Of a DNA stretch of 5,214 bases, positions 1-5,214 are shown piece by piece. This DNA comes from Thermoflexia bacterium (GTDB lineage: Bacteria > Chloroflexota > Anaerolineae > B4-G1 > SLSP01): assembly GCA_030605705.1 (NCBI GenBank), contig JAUWHU010000047.1, positions 1 to 5,214 on the forward strand. Reading direction: 5' to 3'. The notes under the pieces were generated by a model, which saw only the letters and a program-made list of their open reading frames with translations, ran no database searches and was not told the DNA's origin. The first letter of the stretch is position 1. Each line of letters starts with the position of its first letter. A program made the translations under genes and the position numbers.

Positions 1-27
1 GGGGGGGGGGGGCGGGGGGGGGGGGGG
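1..27. other. Poly-G run at window edge, probable artefact
   Basis: Twenty-six of the first 27 bases are G, with a single C at position 13. Nothing similar occurs elsewhere in the window. A run like this at the very end is typical of no-signal G calls in two-colour sequencing or of a bad contig end. A true G-tract is possible but less likely. It is best not treated as biological sequence. Confidence 0.7.
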
Positions 28-78
28 TTGATACGGAAGCCTGAGTAGTAACACGGATTCCTACTTCCCCAGTATACC

Positions 79-108
79 GGCGGTGGAAAAGGATAACTCG
101 CCACCACC
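79..108 (-). other. Stem-loop directly after the permease stop codon
   Basis: Bases 79-86 (ggcggtgg) and 101-108 (ccaccacc) can pair around a 14-base loop. In the minus-strand RNA all eight pairs form, one of them G-U; in the plus-strand RNA the same position is a C-A mismatch, so the structure favours the direction of the operon. It starts at the base after the TAA stop. No U-tract follows, so it is not a standard intrinsic terminator. It could act as a 3'-end stabiliser or Rho-linked end, or be chance. Confidence 0.35.
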
Positions 109-1368
109 TTACTCGTAACGCAGGGCCTCGATCGGATTCAACTTCGCGGCCTGGTTCGCCGGATAGATCCCGAAGAACAGCCCGATCACTAACGAGAAAC
201 CTACCGCCATCAGGACCGAACTGAGCGTGACCAGGGACGTGAACAGGCCGGTCAGGTTGACCAGCTGTCCCAGGCCGATGCCGGAGAGAATGCCGATGAA
301 ACCACCGAGTAAGCTCAAGAGCACAGCTTCCATCAAAAATTGGAAGAGGATGTCCGACCTGCGCGCGCCGACAGCTTTGCGTAGCCCGATCTCCCGGGTG
401 CGCTCCGTCACGGAGACCAACATGATGTTCATGATGCCGATGCCGCCGACCAGCAGCGAGATTCCCGCGATGGCGCCCAAGAAAACGGTCATGGTATCGG
501 TTACACTGGTCATTATCTCCAACATGCTGGCCTGGTTTATGATAAAGAAGTCGGCGTCCTCATCGCTGGTCAGATCGTGGCGCTCGCGCAGGATCGTATC
601 TATCTGCGTCTCGGCAGCATACACCACCTCCTCTGACTGCGCCTCGATGGTGACCCGGCTCACGGTGAGCTGGCCCAGGACGTTGCGCGCGTTGAAGATC
701 TTGGTCTGCGCTGTCGAGAGCGGCACGTAGATATTGCTGTCCGGCGTGCCCATGAAGGAATCCCCTTGCTCTTCCAGAACGCCGATGACGGTGAGCGAGA
801 TCCGCGCGCCGCTGTTGTTGGCGACCTTGATCTTCTGGCCCACGGGATTGAAATCGCCGAAGAGGTCTTGCGCGACTTCGCTGCCCAGCACGACGACTTT
901 GCTGTGCCGGTCCACGTCTCTGGCGGAGATAAATTCGCCGTTCGACAGCGCTATATCGTTGAGTGTCTGGTACTCCGGCGTCGTGCCGACCACCGAGGTG
1001 TTGAGATTGCTATCGCCGGCGATGATCTGGCCGTTCTGCGTGTACTCCGGCACGACCAGCGCGGCCGCCGGCACGTTGTTGGGATCGGCCAACGCCTCGG
1101 CGTCGTCAAGCGTCAGGCCGAGGGAACCGCCGCTACTGCCTATCCGTCCCATGCCTCCGGGCATGACGGTGAGCTGGTTGGTGCCGGCGCTGGTGATCTG
1201 GTCGGTGATCTCTGCTTGCGCCCCCTCGCCGATGGACATCAGGGCGATGACCGAGGCCACTCCGATAATGATCCCCAACATCGTCAGTGACGAACGTAGC
1301 TTGTTCGCGAGCAGCCCCTCCAGGGCCACGCGCACATTTTCCCATAAATCTGCTAATTGCGTCAGCAT
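109..1368 (-). CDS. MacB/YknZ-type ABC transporter permease (FtsX-like)
   Basis: This is the membrane subunit of the exporter, 419 aa, the usual length for a permease not fused to its ATPase. Residues 11-26 are an amphipathic stretch leading into transmembrane helix 1 (about 27-47, TMLGIIIGVASVIALMSIGEGA). A MacB-type extracellular domain follows (about 48-285), with a short Gly/Ser-rich segment at 70-84. Helices 2-4 lie near 292-316, 341-370 and 377-402. The family's cytoplasmic loop motif, SVTERTREIGLRKAVGA, is at 319-335, and the C-terminus shows the classic YPAxxAAxLxPIEALRYE ending. The ATG at 1368 has a GGAGG Shine-Dalgarno 4 bases upstream, which supports this start. The protein should dimerise, bind the ATPase encoded upstream and couple its cycle to movement of the outer domain. 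It is probably cotranscribed with the ATPase despite the 262-base repeat-filled gap. Family assignment is strong; the substrate is unknown. Confidence 0.96.
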   Translation of the reverse strand: MLTQLADLWENVRVALEGLLANKLRSSLTMLGIIIGVASVIALMSIGEGAQAEITDQITSAGTNQLTVMPGGMGRIGSSGGSLGLTLDDAEALADPNNVPAAALVVPEYTQNGQIIAGDSNLNTSVVGTTPEYQTLNDIALSNGEFISARDVDRHSKVVVLGSEVAQDLFGDFNPVGQKIKVANNSGARISLTVIGVLEEQGDSFMGTPDSNIYVPLSTAQTKIFNARNVLGQLTVSRVTIEAQSEEVVYAAETQIDTILRERHDLTSDEDADFFIINQASMLEIMTSVTDTMTVFLGAIAGISLLVGGIGIMNIMLVSVTERTREIGLRKAVGARRSDILFQFLMEAVLLSLLGGFIGILSGIGLGQLVNLTGLFTSLVTLSSVLMAVGFSLVIGLFFGIYPANQAAKLNPIEALRYE

Positions 1369-1372
1369 AGAG

Positions 1373-1377
1373 CCTCC
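1373..1377 (-). promoter_or_regulatory. Ribosome binding site of the permease
   Basis: In the minus strand GGAGG lies 4 bases before the ATG at 1368, inside TTTGGAGGCTCT. It is a strong though slightly close site. It gives the permease its own initiation signal, as needed given the 262-base untranslated gap after the ATPase. Confidence 0.8.
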
Positions 1378-1386
1378 AAAATCGAG

Positions 1387-1421
1387 AGTCAGGAATCAGG
1401 AATTAGGAATTAGGAATCAAG
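1387..1421. repeat. Heptamer tandem repeat (aattagg type), five units
   Basis: Five successive 7-base units read agtcagg, aatcagg, aattagg, aattagg, aatcaag. They sit just upstream of the permease ribosome binding site. They resemble the short tandemly repeated repetitive (STRR) heptamers described in filamentous cyanobacteria; that comparison is from general knowledge and was not searched. Seven is not a multiple of three and no gene covers the block, so it is non-coding. Confidence 0.8.
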
Positions 1422-1432
1422 AATATTCTAAA

Positions 1433-1561
1433 GTTTCCTTACTTGTAAAAAAAGTTACCAGGCTGGAATTGATGCGTTTCCTTACTGGAATCAATGTGTT
1501 TCCTCACTAGAAAAAAAGTTTCCTTACTGGAACCGATATGTTCCCTTACTCGTAAAAAAAT
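1433..1561. repeat. Six tandem 21-22 bp units, gtttccttact core
   Basis: Units begin at 1433, 1454, 1476, 1498, 1518 and 1540, so spacing is 20-22 bases. Five carry gtttccttact or a near match; the 1454 unit is degenerate (gttaccaggct) but stays in register. The second half of each unit is of two kinds: an A7 tract (after the units at 1433, 1498 and 1540) or a ggaat/ggaac-type tail (units 1454, 1476, 1518). The A7 tracts are at 1447-1453, 1511-1517 and 1554-1560. The period breaks any reading frame, so the open frame seen here on the minus strand is not a gene. There are no spacers of unique sequence, so it is not CRISPR. Confidence 0.85.
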
Positions 1562-1574
1562 TGTTATGCCTCTC

Positions 1575-1647
1575 ATTCGCCATTTGCAATTCGCCATTCG
1601 CCATTTGCTTATTTGCCATTTGCTCATTTGTCATTTCTTCATTTTCT
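1575..1647. repeat. Heptamer tandem repeat (attcgcc/atttgc type) running into the ATPase gene
   Basis: About ten 7-base units occur with a few single-base slips: attcgcc at 1575, 1589 and 1596; atttgc(a/t/c) at 1582, 1603, 1611 and 1618; then atttgtc at 1626 and the decayed atttctt and attttct at 1633 and 1641. The array crosses the ATPase stop codon (1631-1633) and overlaps its last five codons. It differs in sequence from the aattagg array on the other side of the 21-22 bp units but has the same period. Confidence 0.8.
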
Positions 1648-2347
1648 TCCCGCTGCCATTGATAATTTCCTTGCGTATCCTGCCATCAAAAAGATGAAGT
1701 ACCCGCTCCGCTTCCGAGGAAATCTTGGTATCGTGTGTTACCATAACCACGGTGATCCCCTCTTCGTGCAGCCGGTGGAAGATGTCCATGATCTCACGGC
1801 CGGAGACGGAATCTAAGTTGCCGGTCGGCTCGTCAACCATGAGAATCTGGGGATTGTTGACCAGGGCGCGGGCAATGGCTACGCGCTGTTGCTGCCCGCC
1901 GGAAAGTTCGGTGGGGCGGTGCTTCAAGCGGTCGCCGAGGCCGACCTTTTCCAGGACCTCCACCGCGCGCTTGCGACGCTCTGCCGGCGCGACCCCGTTA
2001 CGGCTGTACTGCAGCGGCAACATCACCTGCTTGAGAGCGGTGGCGCGTGATAACAGGTTGAAGGTCTGGAAGACAAAGCCGATCTCGCGGTTGCGGATGC
2101 TCGCCAGTTGGTCATCATTCATCTTGCCTACGTTGACGCCGTTCAGGAGATAGCTGCCGTCGGTAGGTGTATCTAAACAACCGATGATGTGCATCAGCGT
2201 GGATTTGCCAGAGCCGGACGGTCCCATGATCGCCACCCACTCCCCCTGCTCGATATCTATGGAAACTCCTCGCAGGGCGTGGACTTCCACCTCTCCCATC
2301 TGATAAACTTTGGTCAAATCCTGGACTTTGATTAACGGTTGGCTCAT
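1631..2347 (-). CDS. ABC transporter ATPase, MacB/YknY/LolD family
   Basis: This is the cytoplasmic nucleotide-binding subunit, 238 aa, which powers the permease by ATP hydrolysis. All motifs are intact: Walker A GPSGSGKST (42-50), Q-loop Q94 in FVFQTFNLL, signature LSGGQQQR (148-155), Walker B ILMVDEP (168-174) with catalytic E173, D-loop NLDS (177-180) and switch histidine H205 in VTHD. The long Walker A-Q-loop segment with CLDTPTDG and the EPTGNLDS stretch are typical of the MacB/LolD/FtsE group. The ATG overlaps the TGA of the upstream adaptor as ATGA, which suggests translational coupling, and GGGAG lies 9 bases upstream of the start. The C-terminus is unusual: after the expected HLFDGRI there are 14 further residues ending in lysine-rich GSGKKMKK, encoded partly by the heptamer repeat. 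It stands alone rather than being fused to the permease as in E. coli MacB. Confidence 0.97.
   Translation of the reverse strand: MSQPLIKVQDLTKVYQMGEVEVHALRGVSIDIEQGEWVAIMGPSGSGKSTLMHIIGCLDTPTDGSYLLNGVNVGKMNDDQLASIRNREIGFVFQTFNLLSRATALKQVMLPLQYSRNGVAPAERRKRAVEVLEKVGLGDRLKHRPTELSGGQQQRVAIARALVNNPQILMVDEPTGNLDSVSGREIMDIFHRLHEEGITVVMVTHDTKISSEAERVLHLFDGRIRKEIINGSGKKMKK
2344..2347 (-). other. ATGA stop/start overlap of adaptor and ATPase
   Basis: The ATPase ATG (2347-2345) and the adaptor TGA (2346-2344) share two bases, giving a 4-base ORF overlap. This arrangement is usual for translationally coupled subunits of one complex. It is the firmest direct evidence that these two genes form one transcript. 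Confidence 0.95.
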
Positions 2348-3732
2348 TTTACTGGTCTCCCTCTAAATAGCAGCCCCATGCGCGGAGTTCCTGCTTCATC
2401 CTCCGGCGAGACCTCTGTCACCACGCCGACCACTTCCCCTTCTGCCAACCCCGCGACGATCTCCACGTTGCCGCCCGCGCTGGCGCCCAACGTCACGGGG
2501 CGCGGCTTGAACTCGCCTTCCGCCGTCTGGAGCATCACGTAGCTCTCATCCCCTTCTATGCGGATCGCCCGCAAGGGCAGGGTGAGCACGTTCTCCCACG
2601 AGGCGGTGACGATCTCGACGTCTGCCGTCATGCCGGCGCGCACCGCCTGCTCTGTCGGCGTCAGGCGCACGGTGACGGGATAGAGGCTCACGCCGGCCTT
2701 CATCTGCGCTGTCGGGGCGATGGCGATGATCTCGCCAGAGATGGCCGGGCCATCCAGTGCCGTCACGGAAACCTGCGCCGCCTGTCCTTCTTTCACCAAC
2801 GTCACGTCGTTCTCATCTAAAATAACGTCCACGTCCAACGTCGTCAGGTCGCTGACGACGACCACCGCCGTCCCGCCGGCGAGTTCTCCCTCCGCGACGT
2901 TCAATTGCACGACGGTACCGGCGAAGGGCGCGGTCAACGTGGCCTCTTTCAACCCTCGCCGGGCTTTTTTCAGGGAAAGGCTGGCTTGCTCCACTTTAAG
3001 TTTAGCAGCTTCCACCTCCTCCTCCGTAGGGCCGGCGAGCAGCGATTCCAACTTCGCCTGCGCGCTCTCCACCTGCGTCCACGAGGCCCAGAGGTCATTG
3101 CTGTCAGGGCCGGCAGCGGCGATGTCGTAGGCTAATTGCGCTTTTTCGTAGTTCAAGGTCGCGTCCTGCAGTTGACCGGCCATCCGCTCTCCATAGCGGT
3201 CATAGTTGCCCTGTGCTCTCCGTACTTCTTGAGCGCGTAGCTCCAGATCGGCCTCCAGCTGGGCTAACTGTTCCGAGGAAGTCCCTTCCTTTGCTTTGCT
3301 GTAGTTCGCCTGTGCCAGGCTCAATCCCGCTTCCGTTGCCGCGATTTCGTCGCCGGTCGCAGCGGCGAGCGTCTGCTCCAACCGGATCTGCGTTTCCTCA
3401 AGCGCGATTTCAGCTCTGGCTACGTCCAGCTCTAAGTTTGCGGTGTCCAAACGCAGCAAAGGTTCCCCGGCGGCGACATTCTCACCCTCCTCCACCAGCA
3501 CCTCCGCTACCCGCCCGGAGGAGGAGAAGGAAAGGGAGACCTCCTTCACGGCGACGAGGTTTCCGCTGCCGTCAACGGAGTCCTGCAACGTCCCCCGTGT
3601 TACGATGACCAGCTCCGTCACCTGCGTCGCCGGCCCTGCCTCCGTAGCTCCGAGCTGCTCCAGGCGGTTATAGCCTAAGTATCCCAGGCCGGCGAGCAGT
3701 AAAACGATCAATATCCACCATTTCTTTTTCAT
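2344..3732 (-). CDS. Membrane-fusion adaptor (MacA/YknX-type, HlyD/RND-MFP family), second of a tandem pair
   Basis: This is a predicted 462-aa adaptor that stands on the outer face of the membrane and works with the ABC ATPase and permease encoded next. I chose the ATG at 3732 over one 13 codons upstream (3771), because AGAGG lies 7 bases before it and the protein then begins MKKKWWILIVLLLAGLGYLG: lysines followed by a membrane anchor (about 5-20). There is no lipobox cysteine. Order of domains: first half of the lipoyl domain (62-97, SGRVAEVLVEEGENVAAGEP), a long alpha-helical hairpin (98-263), second lipoyl half (264-295, LTAPFAGTVVQLNV), beta-barrel (about 296-375, YPVTVRLTPTE and RAGMTADVEIV) and a membrane-proximal domain (376-440). 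The hairpin contains three related Gly-x-Thr-started helical repeats. It is clearly paralogous to the upstream adaptor. The substrate is unknown; no outer-membrane channel gene is present in the window. Confidence 0.94.
   Translation of the reverse strand: MKKKWWILIVLLLAGLGYLGYNRLEQLGATEAGPATQVTELVIVTRGTLQDSVDGSGNLVAVKEVSLSFSSSGRVAEVLVEEGENVAAGEPLLRLDTANLELDVARAEIALEETQIRLEQTLAAATGDEIAATEAGLSLAQANYSKAKEGTSSEQLAQLEADLELRAQEVRRAQGNYDRYGERMAGQLQDATLNYEKAQLAYDIAAAGPDSNDLWASWTQVESAQAKLESLLAGPTEEEVEAAKLKVEQASLSLKKARRGLKEATLTAPFAGTVVQLNVAEGELAGGTAVVVVSDLTTLDVDVILDENDVTLVKEGQAAQVSVTALDGPAISGEIIAIAPTAQMKAGVSLYPVTVRLTPTEQAVRAGMTADVEIVTASWENVLTLPLRAIRIEGDESYVMLQTAEGEFKPRPVTLGASAGGNVEIVAGLAEGEVVGVVTEVSPEDEAGTPRMGLLFRGRPVK
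2357..2361 (-). promoter_or_regulatory. Ribosome binding site of the ATPase gene
   Basis: GGGAG within GAGGGAGACC on the minus strand is 9 bases before the ATPase ATG. It lies inside the last codons of the adaptor gene, so initiation can occur by re-initiation or from this site. Confidence 0.6.
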
Positions 3733-3739
3733 ATTTTTT

Positions 3740-3744
3740 CCTCT
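3740..3744 (-). promoter_or_regulatory. Ribosome binding site deciding the second adaptor's start
   Basis: AGAGG(AAAAAAT)ATG on the minus strand has ideal 7-base spacing to the ATG at 3732. The earlier in-frame ATG at 3771 is preceded only by TATTGAG, a poor site. It would also place 13 extra residues (MIPVEAIRGRGKN) before the signal anchor. The site therefore supports the shorter protein. Confidence 0.75.
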
Positions 3745-3782
3745 ACCGCGAATTGCTTCTACTGGTATCATCTCAATATTCC

Positions 3783-3882
3783 GGGGTAATTTTTACCACA
3801 GAGACACAGAGGGCACAGAGTTTTCTTATTCTTTCTCCGTGTTCTCTGTGGTGAGAATGATAGCTAACGAAATGTTTACCCC
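3783..3882. repeat. Inverted-repeat element between the two adaptor genes
   Basis: The left arm 3795-3811 (accacagagacacagag) pairs with the right arm 3835-3852 (ctccgtgttctctgtggt) with one bulged base and one mismatch or G-U pair, leaving a 23-base loop. The loop begins with a further partial copy of the arm (gcacagag, 3813-3820). Outside lies a 7-base inverted pair, ggggtaa (3783-3789) and ttacccc (3876-3882). No U-tract follows on either strand, so it is not an intrinsic terminator. I recall 'accacagaggacacagag' palindromes as dispersed intergenic repeats in several phyla including Chloroflexota, but could not search. It may be a small non-autonomous mobile repeat, and it may fold in the operon mRNA. 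Confidence 0.75.
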
Positions 3883-3902
3883 TACTTATTGGGAAGATGC
3901 CT

Positions 3903-5214
3903 CTACTGCCGCATCATCCCCGGAAATAGACGGTTTTTTCCCGACTGTCCCTCGGTCTCTATCAGGTCAGCCACACTGACGACATCACCCTCTTGCAGAG
4001 CACCGCTGACCTCGACATGCGTCTCGGAGCGCGCTCCCAACGTCACCGGCACCGGCACAAAGCCGCTCAAGCCACCGAACGCGCGTCCCTGACTTCCGAG
4101 CTGTCTCTCCGCTTCTGCCGGCGCACCCGCGCCAGGCAGCTGACCGGAACCAGGGCCGCCACCACCACCCAGGGTGGGTGGCTCGAAGCTCTCCCCCTCC
4201 TGCAGCTGGCGTAGCACAAAGGTGCGCCCGCCCAGTTCCTGGATGGCGGTCAGCGGGAGGATGAGGACATTCTCTGCATTGGCGATGACGATCTCCACTT
4301 CGGCGGTCATGCCGGCGCGGATAGGCGTCTCGGTCGGGTCGAGGGCCACGGTGACGGGGTAGAGCACGATGCCTGACTGGATGTTTGCCGTCGGCGCGAT
4401 GGCGACGATCTCGCCGCCGATCTCGACGTTGTCGAAGGCGTCGAAGGTGACGCGGGCTTTTTGTCCCATAATGAGCTGCGCAACGTCGCTTTCATCCAAC
4501 AGCACCTCTAACACCAGCGTCTCCAGGTTGCCGATCATGATCGCTGTGCCCGTCGCCTTCTCTCCCACGTTCACATTGACCTGAGTGACGGTCCCGGCGC
4601 AGGGCGACACCAGCGCGGCCTCTTTCAAATTCAGTTGGGCCTGTTGCAGGGCGATCTCCGCCGTCTTCACCGCCAGTTCGGACAACGCCACATTCTCTGG
4701 GGTGGGGGTGTGGAGCAATTTATCTAAGTTGGCCTGTGCCTGCTTCACCCTGGCTCCCGCCGCCCACAGGTCTGTGCCGGAGGCCCCCTCCAGCACAGCG
4801 TTGTAGGAAGTCAACGCCTTGTCATAGCCGGCCTGCGCCTGCCAGAGTTGAGAGGCTTGCGGCCCGTAGTCGGCCTCGGCTTTCCAGCCACCGCCGGCGT
4901 GGTCGTAAGCGCCTTGCGCCGACTCCAGGGCGATCCTGGCCTGCTCCAACGCCACTGCGGACCTGGCGAGCTCGTCAGTCGTAGCGCCGCTCGCCAGGCT
5001 GTTGTAATTGGCGCGCGCGCTATCTAAGGTTGCTTCCATTGAGGCGATGTTTTCATCCGTTGGCCCGTTCAACGTTTGTCGCAACTGCACCTGCACCTGA
5101 GAGAGCGCGAGCTGTGCCTGGGCAACGGCATCCTCCAAATCGGCAGTGTCAAGCCGCGCGAGGGGCTGACCGGCTGCTACACGCTCTCCCTCCTCGACGA
5201 GTACCTCGGCCACC
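3903..5214 (-). CDS. Membrane-fusion adaptor (HlyD/RND-MFP family), first of the pair, N-terminus missing
   Basis: This is an adaptor of the same family as its downstream neighbour, with 437 codons or so visible. The frame stays open to the window edge. Its first GTG (5213) is internal: the matching protein has the same VAEVLVEEGE segment at residues 75-84, after its anchor, so roughly 70-75 residues and the true start lie beyond 5214. Visible, numbering from the GTG: first lipoyl half (1-25), helical hairpin (26-197), second lipoyl half (198-228, SPCAGTVTQVNVNVGE), beta-barrel (about 230-310) and membrane-proximal domain (311-420). In the block from GEIVAIAPTA to LPLTAI, 40 of 58 residues match the second adaptor. 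Two oddities: a Gly/Pro-rich insert at 345-386 that the paralogue lacks, and a lone cysteine (C205) where the paralogue has Phe. It ends 170 bases before the next gene and is probably cotranscribed, but it could also belong to a transporter encoded further upstream. Confidence 0.93.
   Translation of the reverse strand, partial: VAEVLVEEGERVAAGQPLARLDTADLEDAVAQAQLALSQVQVQLRQTLNGPTDENIASMEATLDSARANYNSLASGATTDELARSAVALEQARIALESAQGAYDHAGGGWKAEADYGPQASQLWQAQAGYDKALTSYNAVLEGASGTDLWAAGARVKQAQANLDKLLHTPTPENVALSELAVKTAEIALQQAQLNLKEAALVSPCAGTVTQVNVNVGEKATGTAIMIGNLETLVLEVLLDESDVAQLIMGQKARVTFDAFDNVEIGGEIVAIAPTANIQSGIVLYPVTVALDPTETPIRAGMTAEVEIVIANAENVLILPLTAIQELGGRTFVLRQLQEGESFEPPTLGGGGGPGSGQLPGAGAPAEAERQLGSQGRAFGGLSGFVPVPVTLGARSETHVEVSGALQEGDVVSVADLIETEGQSGKNRLFPGMMRQ

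Noticed and set aside
1420..1460. Sigma-70-like promoter for the permease (TAGAAT on the minus strand near 1425-1432)
   Set aside because: No acceptable -35 at 16-18 bases; TTTACA is only about 14 bases away. AT-rich repeats readily give such matches by chance.
734..1510. Long plus-strand open frame opposite the permease
   Set aside because: It is antisense to a clear permease gene with all family motifs; its protein is Ser/Pro/Arg-rich and resembles no known family. The frame is open because of the GC-rich codon pattern on the other strand.
1509..1540. Weak intrinsic terminator (TTCC-agtaa-GGAA then T7 on the minus strand)
   Set aside because: The stem is only four pairs with low GC, and it arises from the tandem repeat; too weak to call.
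1433..1561. Possible CRISPR array
   Set aside because: The units are contiguous and degenerate, without unique spacers of 30 or so bases, and no cas gene is nearby.
1439..1627. Minus-strand open frame of 62 codons between ATPase and permease
   Set aside because: It is the translation of the 21-22 bp and heptamer repeats; the periods are not multiples of three, no ribosome binding site is seen, and the residues only echo the repeats (RxHIxSSKET).
3733..3771. Upstream ATG giving a 475-aa second adaptor
   Set aside because: Poor ribosome binding site and 13 extra residues before the membrane anchor; the ATG at 3732 has AGAGG at 7 bases.
3795..3852. Intrinsic terminator between the two adaptor genes
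   Set aside because: The stem is long but no U-tract follows it on either strand: the minus strand continues with aaaaatt and the plus strand with gagaatg.
3772..3902. Promoter for the second adaptor (TATCAT on the minus strand near 3857-3862)
   Set aside because: No recognisable -35 at the right distance.

Overview
The window carries most of one tripartite-type ABC export operon, with every gene on the minus strand. Transcription runs from right to left: a membrane-fusion adaptor cut by the right edge (3903-5214), a second complete adaptor (2344-3732), a MacB/YknY-type ATPase (1631-2347) and a MacB/YknZ-type FtsX-fold permease (109-1368). The second adaptor and the ATPase share a 4-base ATGA stop/start overlap. 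No gene is read from the plus strand.

The two remaining gaps in this operon are filled with repeats. Between the adaptors (3733-3902) lies an imperfect inverted repeat of the 'accacagag...ctctgtggt' kind, itself framed by a 7-base ggggtaa/ttacccc pair. Between ATPase and permease (1369-1630) there is a block of heptamer repeats, then six degenerate 21-22 bp tandem units with A7 tracts, then a second heptamer array that runs through the ATPase stop codon. The left end (1-27) is almost pure G and looks like a contig edge or sequencing artefact.

The organism is probably a Chloroflexota bacterium (Anaerolineae or a relative). This is an inference from moderately high-GC coding DNA, split ATPase and permease genes as in Gram-positive YknXYZ rather than a fused proteobacterial MacB, long HlyD-like adaptors with no TolC gene alongside, and AT-rich heptamer repeats between genes. 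No single sequence feature proves it.

Expected function: the ATPase dimer drives a dimer of the four-helix permease, and the adaptors, anchored by an N-terminal helix, stand on the outer face to form or extend the export path. The substrate (peptide, lipid, antibiotic) cannot be told from the sequence. I do not see a new system here. The points worth a second look are the tandem unequal adaptors, the Gly/Pro-rich insert in the first one, and the repeat load inside the operon.
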